The position numbers and the translations under genes are program-made. Under the pieces are notes generated by a model that did no database searches, was not told the origin of the DNA, and was given only the letters and a program-made list of their open reading frames with translations. Of a DNA stretch of 64,000 bases, positions 43,007 through 51,979 are shown in pieces; position 1 is the first letter of the stretch; each line of letters opens with the position of its first letter. The DNA is from Bog-473 sp963836605 (GTDB lineage Bacteria > Actinomycetota > Acidimicrobiia > Acidimicrobiales > RAAP-2): assembly GCA_963836605.1 (NCBI GenBank), contig CAWIKB010000014.1, positions 372,001-436,000 of the forward strand, written 5' to 3'.

Positions 43007-46000
43007 GTGCGCACCCCTGACCATCTCGTGTCATCGCGGCCGCCCCACTCGCGCCGCCGCCTCCGCCGTTGGTTGATCGCCATCGCCATCGTCCTGGTGG
43101 TGCTCTTCCTCTCGCTCAGCTCGCTGGCCAACATCTACACCGACAGCCTCTGGTTCTCCTCGGTCCAGTACCACGAGGTCTTCTCCACGCTGCTCTGGGT
43201 GAAAGTCGGACTCTTCGGCACCTTCGGCGCCATCTTCTTCGTCGTCTTGTGGGTCAATCTCGTCGTCTGCGACCGTTTGGCCGCCGACGACATCTCCGCC
43301 GCCCACGAGGACGAGTTGGTACGCCGGTATCAACAGATCGTTCGCCCCTATTCGGGACGGGTCTACATCGTGCTGGCCTTCATCATGGCGCTCATCGCCG
43401 CCTCCGGGACGATCGGCGAATGGCAGAATTGGATCCTCTTCCGTCACGGAGGCAGCTTCGGCGTCAACGACCCGCAGTTCCACAAGGACATCGGCTTCTA
43501 CGTGTTCAAGCTGCCCTTCATGAACTTCGTGGTGGACTGGACCCTGGCCATTCTGATCGTGACACTGATCGTGTCCGCCGTCTTCCACTACCTCAACGGT
43601 GGCATCCGGCCCCAGCGGGGTGTGCCCCGGGTCCGTCCGTCGGTCAAGGCACATCTCTCGGTGCTCCTGGCCCTGATCGCGCTGACCAAAGCGGCCGGGT
43701 ACATCCTGCAGCGGTGGTCACTGGTGAATGCGCAGGACGGCTACGTCAACGGCGCCGGCTACACCGATGTGCACGCCCGGCTGCCCGCGCTGACCCTCCT
43801 GGTCATCATCTCTATCTTCGCGGCGGCCATCCTGCTCTTCAACATCCGGCGGCAGGGCTGGACGCTGCCCATCCTCGCCGTGGGCATCTGGGCCTTCGTG
43901 GCCCTGGTGGTCGGCGTCATCTACCCGGCGCTCCTGCAGACCCTGAAGGTCAACCCCGCGCAGGCGTCGCTCGAGGCGCCCTACATACAGCGGAACATCA
44001 ATGCGACCCGGGCCGCCTACGCCATCCAGAAGGTGGCGGTGAAGCCGTTCGCCGCCTCCACGAGCGTCACCGGAGCGCAGGTCGGTCAGTCCACGGCCAC
44101 GCTGAACAACATCAGGTTGTGGGACCCCGACAATTCCATCTCGCTGCAGACGTTTCGGCAGACGCAGGACATCACGTCCTACTACACCTTCCAACAATTG
44201 GGCGTGGATCGCTACACCATCGACGGAAAGCTCACTCCGGTCCTGATCGGAGTCCGGCAGGTCGTGGACTCCGGGCTGCCCTCCTCGACCTGGACGAACA
44301 CGCATCTCATCTACACCCACGGCAACGGCGCGGTCGTGGCACTGGCCAATCAGACCCAGTCGAATGGCGGCCCGGTCTACGGGATCAGCGACGTCCCTCC
44401 GAGCTCGACCAAGGGACTTCCCAACATCGCCCAACCGGGCGTCTACTTCGCCCTCGGGGACAACGGGTACGTGATAGCGAACTCCAAGGAACCTGAGGTG
44501 AACTACCAGAACGCGAACAACAACAACGTGACGAGCCACTACGCCGGAACGGGTGGCGTGCAGCTGACCTCACTGCTCAAGCGGGCCGCATTCGCCCTCC
44601 GGTTGGGTGACTATCAACTGCTCATCTCCGATCAGATCACCTCGAAATCGCGCATCATGTTCGTGCGTGACCCCGTGCAGATGGCACAGAAGGCGGCGCC
44701 CTTCCTGAGCTTCGACCATGATCCCTACGCCGTGGTCAACAACGGGCACATCGACTGGGTGGTCGACGGGTACACGACCACGAACCAGTACCCCTACTCG
44801 CAGAACGCCAGCACGCAGCAGGTGGCGATCGGGAGCAGCCTGCCCGGGAGCTACAACTACGTGCGCAACTCGGTGAAGGTCGTCATCGACGCCTACTCGG
44901 GCAAGATGACCTTCTACAACGCCAACCCCAACGATCCCATTTTGAAGGCGTACGAGTCGGCCTTCCCACACATGTTCACCCCGTTGTCGAAGATGAGCCC
45001 CGGCCTGCAGGCACACCTGCGCTACCCCGAGGACATCTTCTCCATTCAGTCGGCGATTTACGGCCGCTACCACCTGACCTCGCCGCCGGCGTTCTACAGC
45101 GACAACGGGGCCTGGCAGCTCTCCCCGACGGCGGGCGCCGGGCCGCAGTCCCAGGCCCTGTCGGTGGTGAACACCTACAACTCGCAGGGCCAGCTGGTGT
45201 CCACGAATCCGGCCCGCATGGCACCCCTCTATCAGGTGACCGCGTTCCCGAACTCGCAGTCGCAGGCTTTCACCATCACGGAGGCCTTCGTCCCGGCGAC
45301 CCAGAACAACACGTCGGCGTCGGGCAACCTGAACCTCCGGGCCTTCATGATGGGGAACTCGGACCCGGGCCGATACGGCAAACTCACGGTGTACCAGACT
45401 CCCCAGGGCACGACCGGTCCAGCGAACGCTGATTCGTACATCCAATCCGACGGCACCGTATCGAAGGACATCACCCTGCTGGACCAGAAGGGCTCCGAGG
45501 TCCTGCTCGGCAATACCCTCATGGTGCCGATCGGTGACGCCATGGTCTACCTGCGGCCTCTCTACGTCGCCTCGTCCACCAATCCCCTGCCGCAGCTGAC
45601 GTACGTCATCGGCGTGGTGGGCAAACGCGTGGTGATCGATTCAAATCTGTCCTCGACGTTGAGCGACCTGCTGAAGACCACGATCAGCACGTCGTCGGGG
45701 GGGTCGGCCAGCGCGAACGGGAGCGGATCGAGCACCTCGGGCACCGTGCCCGCTCAGGTGGCACAGATTCTTCAGCAGGCGCAGGCGGACTACACGCAGG
45801 CCCTGGCCGCCCTGGCGGCGGGCTCTCTGGGTAATTACCAGAGCGACATTCAAGCGATGGAGCAGCTGCTGCAGCAGGCGTCGACGGTCCTCGGCAAGGC
45901 ACAGAGCGCGACCCCTTCGGCCACCACGACCACCACTGCTCCGACCACGACCACAAACAAGGCGCCGTCGTCTACGGCCAAGAAGGCGAACGCCACATCA

Positions 46001-46132
46001 ACGAGCACGGCCCCCACGGCCCCCACGACCACTGAACCGAAGGCATCGACCACGTCGACCACGTTGGCGGCGGCCGCCGGAGCAGGTGCGGGAGCGGGGG
46101 CGGGAGCGGGGGCGGGAGCGGGGAAGAAGTAG
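43007..46132 (+). CDS. UPF0182 family membrane protein
   Basis: 1041 residues. Seven or so transmembrane helices occupy the first 320 residues (WLIAIAIVLVVLFLSLSSLA, VYIVLAFIMALIAASGTIG, LSVLLALIALTKAAGYIL and others), followed by a large extracytoplasmic domain (RNINATRAAYAI, WVVDGYTTTNQYPYSQN, YPEDIFSIQSAIYGRYH) characteristic of UPF0182. The C-terminus is a Thr/Ala/Lys linker and an Ala-Gly run ending GKK. Function unknown; in mycobacteria the gene also neighbours PDZ/Lon and DUF2342 genes. Confidence 0.93.
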   Translation: MRTPDHLVSSRPPHSRRRLRRWLIAIAIVLVVLFLSLSSLANIYTDSLWFSSVQYHEVFSTLLWVKVGLFGTFGAIFFVVLWVNLVVCDRLAADDISAAHEDELVRRYQQIVRPYSGRVYIVLAFIMALIAASGTIGEWQNWILFRHGGSFGVNDPQFHKDIGFYVFKLPFMNFVVDWTLAILIVTLIVSAVFHYLNGGIRPQRGVPRVRPSVKAHLSVLLALIALTKAAGYILQRWSLVNAQDGYVNGAGYTDVHARLPALTLLVIISIFAAAILLFNIRRQGWTLPILAVGIWAFVALVVGVIYPALLQTLKVNPAQASLEAPYIQRNINATRAAYAIQKVAVKPFAASTSVTGAQVGQSTATLNNIRLWDPDNSISLQTFRQTQDITSYYTFQQLGVDRYTIDGKLTPVLIGVRQVVDSGLPSSTWTNTHLIYTHGNGAVVALANQTQSNGGPVYGISDVPPSSTKGLPNIAQPGVYFALGDNGYVIANSKEPEVNYQNANNNNVTSHYAGTGGVQLTSLLKRAAFALRLGDYQLLISDQITSKSRIMFVRDPVQMAQKAAPFLSFDHDPYAVVNNGHIDWVVDGYTTTNQYPYSQNASTQQVAIGSSLPGSYNYVRNSVKVVIDAYSGKMTFYNANPNDPILKAYESAFPHMFTPLSKMSPGLQAHLRYPEDIFSIQSAIYGRYHLTSPPAFYSDNGAWQLSPTAGAGPQSQALSVVNTYNSQGQLVSTNPARMAPLYQVTAFPNSQSQAFTITEAFVPATQNNTSASGNLNLRAFMMGNSDPGRYGKLTVYQTPQGTTGPANADSYIQSDGTVSKDITLLDQKGSEVLLGNTLMVPIGDAMVYLRPLYVASSTNPLPQLTYVIGVVGKRVVIDSNLSSTLSDLLKTTISTSSGGSASANGSGSSTSGTVPAQVAQILQQAQADYTQALAALAAGSLGNYQSDIQAMEQLLQQASTVLGKAQSATPSATTTTTAPTTTTNKAPSSTAKKANATSTSTAPTAPTTTEPKASTTSTTLAAAAGAGAGAGAGAGAGAGKK
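46074..46128 (+). repeat. GCGGGA/GCGGGG repeat at the end of the UPF0182 gene
   Basis: Units of GGAGCGGGGGC repeat about four times and encode the alternating Ala-Gly tail. It is a slippage-prone sequence. Confidence 0.65.
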
Positions 46133-46203
46133 GAAATCCCCGCCGGCACGTGGGATGCTGATACCAATTCGGGTACGAATCCGGGTACGAAAGGAAAAGT
46201 GTC

Positions 46204-46638
46204 ATGGGACTTCTGGACAAGGTGAAGGCTCAAGCCACCGCAGCCACCGAAATGGCCAAGGACGCGGCCCAGAAGGGCCAAGCCAAGATCGAGGAGGGCC
46301 AGGCCAAGAAGGCCGCCGACGGCATGTTCCGCGACCTCGGGGCCGCCTTCTACGCCACCAAGACGGGACGGGAGACCCCGACCACGGACGCCGATATCGA
46401 GCGTCTGGTCGCCGCCCTCCAAGACCACGAACGCGAGCACGGCACTCTGACCCTCGCCCCCGAGTCAGCCGCCGCCGCGCCGACCGCAGCACCGTCCGAG
46501 CCGGCCATGGCCACCGACCCCTCCACACCACCCCCGCCGGCGCCCGCGGCCGCAGCTGCCCCCCCGCCCCCGCCCCCGCCGGCTGCGGCCGATCCCACTT
46601 CGCCGCCTCCACCGCCCCCCACCGCGCAAACCCTGTAG
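46204..46638 (+). CDS. Hypothetical protein with Pro/Ala-rich tail
   Basis: 144 residues. The first 95 are helical and charged (LLDKVKAQATAATEMAKDAA ... DGMFRDLGAAFYATKTG); the rest is Ala/Pro-rich with runs of 6-7 Pro. I know similar uncharacterised actinobacterial proteins but no function. AAAGGAAAAG at 46190-46199 serves as ribosome site. Just upstream, CGGGTACGAA occurs twice (46168-46177 and 46181-46190), and GATACCAAT could hold the -10 box. Confidence 0.7.
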   Translation: MGLLDKVKAQATAATEMAKDAAQKGQAKIEEGQAKKAADGMFRDLGAAFYATKTGRETPTTDADIERLVAALQDHEREHGTLTLAPESAAAAPTAAPSEPAMATDPSTPPPPAPAAAAAPPPPPPPAAADPTSPPPPPPTAQTL

Positions 46639-46786
46639 CCCGGGCCTGGTCGTTCGTCGTTCCCCATTGCCCCGCGGCAATTTCTCCGGGAAGAGCGAAT
46701 CGGTGCCTCACCGAGAACCTCGGGATGCGCTCGGGCCTGCGGACCTGGTCGGACCATTTGGAGACGTGTACACTGCTCTCCTTCGC

Positions 46787-46863
<77 letters not shown>

Positions 46864-47269
46864 TCGAAACGGCCCGTAGGCTGGGGCTTCGCGGTGCCGG
46901 GCTCCTCTCTTGACGGGCTGCATGGGGCCGCCCCGGGGTAGCCCCATGCAGAGGCACTACTCAAGGTCCCGTCGCTGTCAGGGCGAGAGCCGCACCGTTC
47001 CGGGCCGGGGTTCGAGACCCCGGGACCTGTCGCGCTTGGCAATCTTCGACCGCATCGACGGCTTGTTCGACCTCGAGTGCACCCAGAAGCGCTTCGGCTA
47101 CCGTTCGGCCGCGACTGCGAAGCAACGTCGGTCGCCCAGAACCGGTCAACTGCCATCTCGGTCGAGCGCCTGACGATCCCATACTCGTGTTGGAGGGCGG
47201 TGCCACGCTTGGGTGAGCCACCAGGATTCAGCGAACTCATTGCAGTCGTTCCAGCTTCCAGGCCGGCAA
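46864..47269. other. Gene-free stretch after the initiator tRNA, with hairpin and tRNA-like remnant
   Basis: No convincing gene on either strand. CTGCATGGGGC at 46918-46928 pairs with GCCCCATGCAG at 46941-46951 (11 bp). Further on, CGGGG-TTCGAGA-CCCCG (47006-47022) has exact T-arm geometry, and AGGTCCC (46964-46970) is complementary to GGGACCT (47022-47028), like an acceptor stem around a body too short for a full tRNA. The rest shows no codon bias. It may be an integration scar. Confidence 0.45.
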
Positions 47270-47692
47270 TTACTTCTCCTGACATTCGACCGTGACGGTG
47301 GTTTTCACGCCTTCGCGCACGGTGACCGGACCTGAGGCCCGACACGTCCCCTTGCCACCCTCGTACTGCGGACTCGTTGCTGTGAAGGTGTAGCTGCCGA
47401 CGACGGGGTGCATCGTGAATCGACCGCTGGTGCCGACGGAAAGAGTCAACACCCCCCGATTTGCCGTCGTGGCGGTGATCGTCCCGCTGAGGGGCCTCGG
47501 GCCGTTGCCCGCGGGACCACCTGCGGCCCCGAGCGTGCCGGTCAGGGCCCCACGGCTCAACGACCGCGGCGTGAGGGAGGTGATCGCTCGGTCGGCGACG
47601 ATCCCGATCACCACGAGCGCGAGCACGATCAACAGAACTCGCCGGAGGAGGTGTCCCCGTCCGCGCAGCTGGCGTGTCCGAGTGGTGGTCAC
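47270..47692 (-). CDS. Small membrane-anchored protein with Ig-like extracellular domain
   Basis: 140 residues from GTG 47692. An Arg-rich cytoplasmic start, one helix (VLLIVLALVVIGIVA) and a beta-rich outer part (GTITATTANRGVLTLSVGTS, GSYTFTATSPQYEGGKGTC) that resembles a carboxypeptidase regulatory-like or transthyretin-like repeat. Two Cys near the end may form a disulfide. Its start overlaps the permease stop as GTGA, so it belongs to the ABC operon and may be an accessory subunit. Confidence 0.6.
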   Translation of the reverse strand: MTTTRTRQLRGRGHLLRRVLLIVLALVVIGIVADRAITSLTPRSLSRGALTGTLGAAGGPAGNGPRPLSGTITATTANRGVLTLSVGTSGRFTMHPVVGSYTFTATSPQYEGGKGTCRASGPVTVREGVKTTVTVECQEK

Positions 47693-48747
47693 GCCGCCCT
47701 CCGCCGGACGAGCCAGACCGTGGCGGCGACGAGGAGCGCCGACAACGCGAACAGGCACCCACCCTCGATCCACTGGAACGGCCAGAAGCGACTGATTGGC
47801 TGGTACTTCGCCCACTCGACGTACCCGTGCTGCATGAGGCACTGCGTCGCGGTCATCGGCCCCGAGGAGCTGACGCCGCCCTGTGGGCCCGCCGCGAAAG
47901 AGGATGGGCAGAGCTGGGGGAGCAGGCCGAGCTGGATCCGGCTCCCGAACGCATACTTCCCGCCCTTGGTCCACCACTCGCTCACGATCCACGCCGAGTT
48001 CGGGATTCGCAGATTCTTCGCGACGAGCGGCGTCAGGTAGTGCTCACGGAAGACGTTCGCCGTCAGCAGAGCAAGTGCGGTGTAGGTGGCGAGGGTGGCG
48101 ACGATCGCGGGCACGATCCGGCGGATGAGCATCCCGGCGAGGGCGCCGATCGCAAACGCCGCGAGCGTCCATCCGATGAACGCGGGGCCACGGAGGTCGA
48201 ACAGCCCTGCAGAGAAAGGGCTCGCCCCGGCGACGTTGGGGGCATTCTGCGCGGCGACGTAGGGCTGGTAGTACCAGGACAGCAGCACACTGAAGGCTGC
48301 GGCGAGGCTCGCCACGGCAACCCCGAGCAGCACCAGCTTGCCGAGCGCCCATCGCCAGCGGCCGAAGGCCTGGGTCCAGGCGTAGCGGAACGTTCCGGTC
48401 TCGAACTCACGCGCAAGCACGACTGGCCCGATAAACGCCCCGATCAGCGCGGGGATGGGCTGGAGGACGAAGCCACCTTTTAGGAAGGAGTTCGTGCTCT
48501 CGAAGTCGATGGTGAGGTTGGTGCAATTTGCCGAGCCCACAGGCCGACAGGCCACCGCGGCGGCGAACGCGTGGTGCACCAACAGCCCAGTCGTCCACAG
48601 CCAGACCGCGAGCACGCCGAGAAACGCCGCCACACCACCGAGCGCGATGCAATGATGTCGCCACGTGACCCAGAGCATCCGCCGCCACGGCAATGGCCGC
48701 AGGCGCGTTTCCCCAGCGGGAGCGATGGTTGGAGCCAATGACGTCAT
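47689..48747 (-). CDS. ABC transporter permease
   Basis: 352 residues from ATG 48747 (MTSLAPTIAPAGETRLRPLP). Six predicted membrane segments, for instance IALGGVAAFLGVLAVWLW, IPALIGAFIGPVVLAREFET, LGKLVLLGVAVASLAAAF and FIGWTLAAFAIGALAGML, in the ABC-2 style without ATPase motifs; a large outside loop lies after helix 1. The ATG overlaps the ATPase stop (ATGA). The pair is probably an exporter; the substrate is unknown. Confidence 0.82.
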   Translation of the reverse strand: MTSLAPTIAPAGETRLRPLPWRRMLWVTWRHHCIALGGVAAFLGVLAVWLWTTGLLVHHAFAAAVACRPVGSANCTNLTIDFESTNSFLKGGFVLQPIPALIGAFIGPVVLAREFETGTFRYAWTQAFGRWRWALGKLVLLGVAVASLAAAFSVLLSWYYQPYVAAQNAPNVAGASPFSAGLFDLRGPAFIGWTLAAFAIGALAGMLIRRIVPAIVATLATYTALALLTANVFREHYLTPLVAKNLRIPNSAWIVSEWWTKGGKYAFGSRIQLGLLPQLCPSSFAAGPQGGVSSSGPMTATQCLMQHGYVEWAKYQPISRFWPFQWIEGGCLFALSALLVAATVWLVRRRAA

Positions 48748-49658
48748 CTGGTCACCTCCGGTGCCTCGCCCCACCCGCTTGCCGAGCGGGGAAACGCGGC
48801 GGCGCCCGGCTCGCGCAGGTAGGCCATCGTCAGCTCTTCGAGCGTCACGGCGCGGGCCTCCCATCCCGGTGGCACCGGCTCGGAACGGCTCTCGGTTCGC
48901 ACGAGCAGACGCGCCTGCGATCCTGCGTTTGTCGCGTGGACGACGCCCCACTCCCGCGCGTGCTGCTCTGACCCGGACGGCGGGCCGGTGAGCAAGCGAT
49001 GGGTCGCGAGCAGCTCCTCGACCTCGCCGGCCACTTGGATGCCGCCGTGCGAGACGACGACGAGGTAGTCGGCGACCCGCTCGAGCTCGGCGAGGACGTG
49101 CGACGACAGCACGACCGAGACGCCGTCCTCGGCGACGGACCGCATCACCGTCGTCATGAAGTCGTCCCGGGCGATCGGATCGAGGGCGGCCATCGGCTCG
49201 TCGAGGACGAGGAGGTGCGGCCGTCGGGCGAGTGCCAGCGTCAACGCGAGCTGCGCCTGCTGGCCGCCCGACAGCGTCCCTGCCTTGCGCTTCAGCGGGA
49301 TTGCGAGCTCGTCGAGCCGCTGGTTCGCATAGCGCTGGTCGAAGCGACGGTTCAAGTTGCGCGTCTCGTGGATGAGATCGGCAGCCGAGAGGTTCCTGTA
49401 GAGCGGCGCGTTCTGGGCAACGAAGGCGATGCCATCGAGTGCGGCCAGCGAACCGGCGCGACGTCCACCGAGCACCGTGATCCCGCCTGCCGTCGGGAGT
49501 GCGAGCCCGACCGTGAGGTTCAAGAGAGTCGTCTTGCCGGCCCCGTTTGGACCGACAAGCGCGACCACGTGCCGATCCGGAATCGCCAGATTGCAGTCGT
49601 GGAGCGCTCTCGTCTGCCCATAGGATTTCCCGAGGTCGCGCGTCTCGATGACATTCAT
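48744..49658 (-). CDS. ABC transporter ATP-binding protein
   Basis: 304 residues. Walker A LVGPNGAGKTTLLNL, Q-loop FVAQNAPLYRNL, signature LSGGQQAQLALTLALARRP, Walker B LLVLDEPMAALDP, H-loop VVLSSHVLAEL. The C-terminal 80 residues look like the regulatory extension of drug/lantibiotic-type exporter ATPases. It heads a three-gene minus-strand operon and is divergent from the sensor kinase, suggesting that the two-component system may control it. Confidence 0.93.
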   Translation of the reverse strand: MNVIETRDLGKSYGQTRALHDCNLAIPDRHVVALVGPNGAGKTTLLNLTVGLALPTAGGITVLGGRRAGSLAALDGIAFVAQNAPLYRNLSAADLIHETRNLNRRFDQRYANQRLDELAIPLKRKAGTLSGGQQAQLALTLALARRPHLLVLDEPMAALDPIARDDFMTTVMRSVAEDGVSVVLSSHVLAELERVADYLVVVSHGGIQVAGEVEELLATHRLLTGPPSGSEQHAREWGVVHATNAGSQARLLVRTESRSEPVPPGWEARAVTLEELTMAYLREPGAAAFPRSASGWGEAPEVTR

Positions 49659-49813
49659 GGCCGCCGTCTCGCTTGGCGGTTTCGATTCGTGTTCGTTGTG
49701 TGACTCACTTCTTCCTCCATGAATTCGGCCCGTGGGTGGATGTCTTCAGTGTGGTGAGAGAGTCGTCAGCAGGAAATACGGCTAGACGGCGTCTTCTGGG
49801 TGGACGTAGGTAC

Positions 49814-49827
49814 ACCCCAATTGGGGT
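49814..49827. promoter_or_regulatory. 14-bp perfect palindrome between the ABC operon and the kinase gene
   Basis: ACCCCAATTGGGGT is self-complementary over 14 bp and lies about 85 bp before the kinase start and 155 bp before the ABC operon. In this 250-bp divergent region it is the only strong dyad, so it is a good candidate site for the LuxR-type response regulator. Confidence 0.5.
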
Positions 49828-49909
49828 CCTAGCCCTACTGCCAAGAGGCGTCGGGTCCGGCACACTGGGATACAGGACGAGGGACGTGATGGGCCATGGG
49901 TGATGAGAG

Positions 49910-51220
49910 GTGATGGAGATGCGGCGCAGCAGCTCTCGTCGGAACCTGCGGGCCTGCTCCCTCGCGCTTGCCCGCGGACCAGCCTTTTTCTGCCTGGCTC
50001 TGGCCGGTATCGCCCTCCTCCTCGTTCCCGTGCTCGTCCCGGCTATGGCCGTGCTGGGGTTGCTGGCGCTGCACAGCTTCGGTCCCCGCCTGGGTCTCAT
50101 GCTTGCCGTGTTGTTCTGGTCCGGCGATGTCCTGGTGGTGCGCTATGGGCTCCTCGGCGCGCTCGTGGGGTCTCGCCGACTGGCCCAAATCACCCGGCGG
50201 CTCTCGGACGAATGGCTGCAGATTCCGATCCGCGACTCCTACGTGCGGGCGACCAACCAAGACGTGGCGGGGCTCAGCCTTCCCCGACTGCGGTGGATGC
50301 TCTCGGACTCTGCCACCTGGTGGGACATACTCTGGATGGTCGTCAACGCCTCGTTCGGGTGGCTCCTCGCAGTGACGCCACTCGTCCTGGCGGTGGCGGG
50401 ACTGATCGGCTGCGTCGGCTACGGAATCGTCGGCATGTTCGATGTGTCGGTCCTCGGCCGCGTCGTGCTCGGGCTGGTGGGCGGAGCCGTGACGGTCTTG
50501 GCGGTGTGGTCGGCGCCGCTTCTGTTGCATGCCTACGGCGCCTTGGCTCGCGCCGTCCTCGGTCCACGCCAAGACCCGGAGTTGGCCCAGCGCGTCCTGC
50601 ACCTGGCCGAGACGCGTGCTGAGACCATCGACGCCAGTGCGGCCGAGATACGTCGCATCGAACGGGATCTCCACGACGGGGCGCAGGCCCGACTGGTGGC
50701 GATGGGCATGACGCTCGGCGCCGCGGAGGATCTCCTCGATACCGACCCCGAGGCGACCCGAAAGCTGTTGGCTGAGGCTCGTCAGGCGTCGGGCACGGCG
50801 CTGGCCGAGTTGCGCGCCCTCGTCAGTGGCATCCACCCACCGGTCCTCGCCGACCGGGGCCTGGTCGACGCCATCCGCGCTCTGGCTCTGGACTCGGTGC
50901 CGCGAGTGGAGGTGACGGCCGATCCGATCCAGCGCCCGCCGGCTCCGATCGAGTCGGCTGCGTACTTTGCGGTGTCCGAGTTGCTGGCCAACGTGACCAA
51001 GCATGCCGAGGCCCACCGTGTATGGATCGACATTCGCTATCAGGAAGGGGAGCTTGCGATCTGTGTCACCGACGACGGTCGGGGTGGGGCCGATGCTGGA
51101 CTTGGCACCGGGCTGCGTGGGATCCAACGTCGACTCGCGGCCTTCGACGCCGCGATGGCGCTCAGCAGCCCACCTGGAGGGCCGACGGTCGTCAAACTGG
51201 AGATCCCATGCGAATTGTGA
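49910..51220 (+). CDS. Sensor histidine kinase (HisKA_3 / NarL-partner type)
   Basis: 436 residues. The N-terminal half has four hydrophobic segments (AFFCLALAGIALLLVPVLVP, LLAVTPLVLAVAGLIGCV and others). The dimerisation domain has the phospho-His in RRIERDLHDGAQARLVAMGM near 255, then the ATPase N-box VSELLANVTKHAEAHRV and G-boxes VTDDGRGGAD and GLRGIQRRL. ATG codons at 49913 and 49919 are alternative starts. It overlaps the response regulator by 13 bp. Confidence 0.9.
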   Translation: MMEMRRSSSRRNLRACSLALARGPAFFCLALAGIALLLVPVLVPAMAVLGLLALHSFGPRLGLMLAVLFWSGDVLVVRYGLLGALVGSRRLAQITRRLSDEWLQIPIRDSYVRATNQDVAGLSLPRLRWMLSDSATWWDILWMVVNASFGWLLAVTPLVLAVAGLIGCVGYGIVGMFDVSVLGRVVLGLVGGAVTVLAVWSAPLLLHAYGALARAVLGPRQDPELAQRVLHLAETRAETIDASAAEIRRIERDLHDGAQARLVAMGMTLGAAEDLLDTDPEATRKLLAEARQASGTALAELRALVSGIHPPVLADRGLVDAIRALALDSVPRVEVTADPIQRPPAPIESAAYFAVSELLANVTKHAEAHRVWIDIRYQEGELAICVTDDGRGGADAGLGTGLRGIQRRLAAFDAAMALSSPPGGPTVVKLEIPCEL

Positions 51221-51852
51221 TCGCCGAAGACCAGTTCTTACTGAGAGACGGTCTCACTCGCATGCTCGGGGCCCACGGCATCGAGATCGGTGCGGCCGTC
51301 GACAATGGAGACGACCTAGTCGCCGCGGTGACCGCTGATCCCCCCGACGTTGCGATAATCGACGTCCGGCTCCCACCCACCTTCACCGACGAGGGCATCC
51401 GAGCCGCGCTGGCGGCACGCAAGAAGGTGCCAGGACTGCCCATCTTGGTGCTGTCGCAGTACGTGGAGCAGCTCTACGCCCGCGAGCTGATGGCCGACGG
51501 CACCGGTGGTATCGGTTACCTCTTGAAGGACAGGGTGCTCGACAGTGCCCAATTCGTCGAGGCCATACGCCGGGTTGCCGCCGGGGGAACGGCCATGGAC
51601 CCCGAGGTGATCGCTCGCCTGCTTGCCCGCAACACCGAAAACGATACCGTGAGTGCGTTGAGCCCGCGCGAACGCGAGGTGCTCGGCCTCATGGCGGAAG
51701 GCCGGTCCAACGCCGCCATCGCCCAGCGGCTCGTGATCAGTGAGGGCGCCGTTGCCAAGCACACGGCGTCGATCTTCCTTCGCCTGGGACTGCAACCGTC
51801 CGAAGACGACAATCGCCGCGTCCTGGCGGTGCTGGCGTACCTCGGTACGTAA
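51208..51852 (+). CDS. LuxR/NarL family response regulator
   Basis: 214 residues. Receiver domain with acidic pocket IAEDQ, phospho-Asp near 52 (AIIDVRLPP) and Lys near 103 (GYLLKDRV). The C-terminal LuxR helix-turn-helix reads LSPREREVLGLMAEGRSNAA then IAQRLVISEGAVAKHTASIF. ATG 51208 overlaps the kinase gene. The cognate pair probably responds to envelope or antibiotic stress given the divergent ABC exporter; that is inferred from position. Confidence 0.92.
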   Translation: MRIVIAEDQFLLRDGLTRMLGAHGIEIGAAVDNGDDLVAAVTADPPDVAIIDVRLPPTFTDEGIRAALAARKKVPGLPILVLSQYVEQLYARELMADGTGGIGYLLKDRVLDSAQFVEAIRRVAAGGTAMDPEVIARLLARNTENDTVSALSPREREVLGLMAEGRSNAAIAQRLVISEGAVAKHTASIFLRLGLQPSEDDNRRVLAVLAYLGT

Positions 51853-51923
51853 CGGTCCGCCCGCTGAATCGGTAGATCGGGTATTCGGTCTCGGAGCTGG
51901 CCAGCAGCGGAGGGGTGAGGTTT

Positions 51924-51963
51924 TGCGAAAGGCGATACGAGAGCGCACTGCTTGGCTTTCGCA
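51924..51963. terminator. Inverted repeat between convergent regulator genes
   Basis: TGCGAAAG (51924-51931) and CTTTCGCA (51956-51963) form a perfect 8-bp stem around 24 nt, between the ends of the response regulator and the minus-strand TetR gene. There is no T-run, so a bidirectional terminator function is only possible. Confidence 0.3.
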
Positions 51964-51979
51964 GCCGTCATGACCTCGG

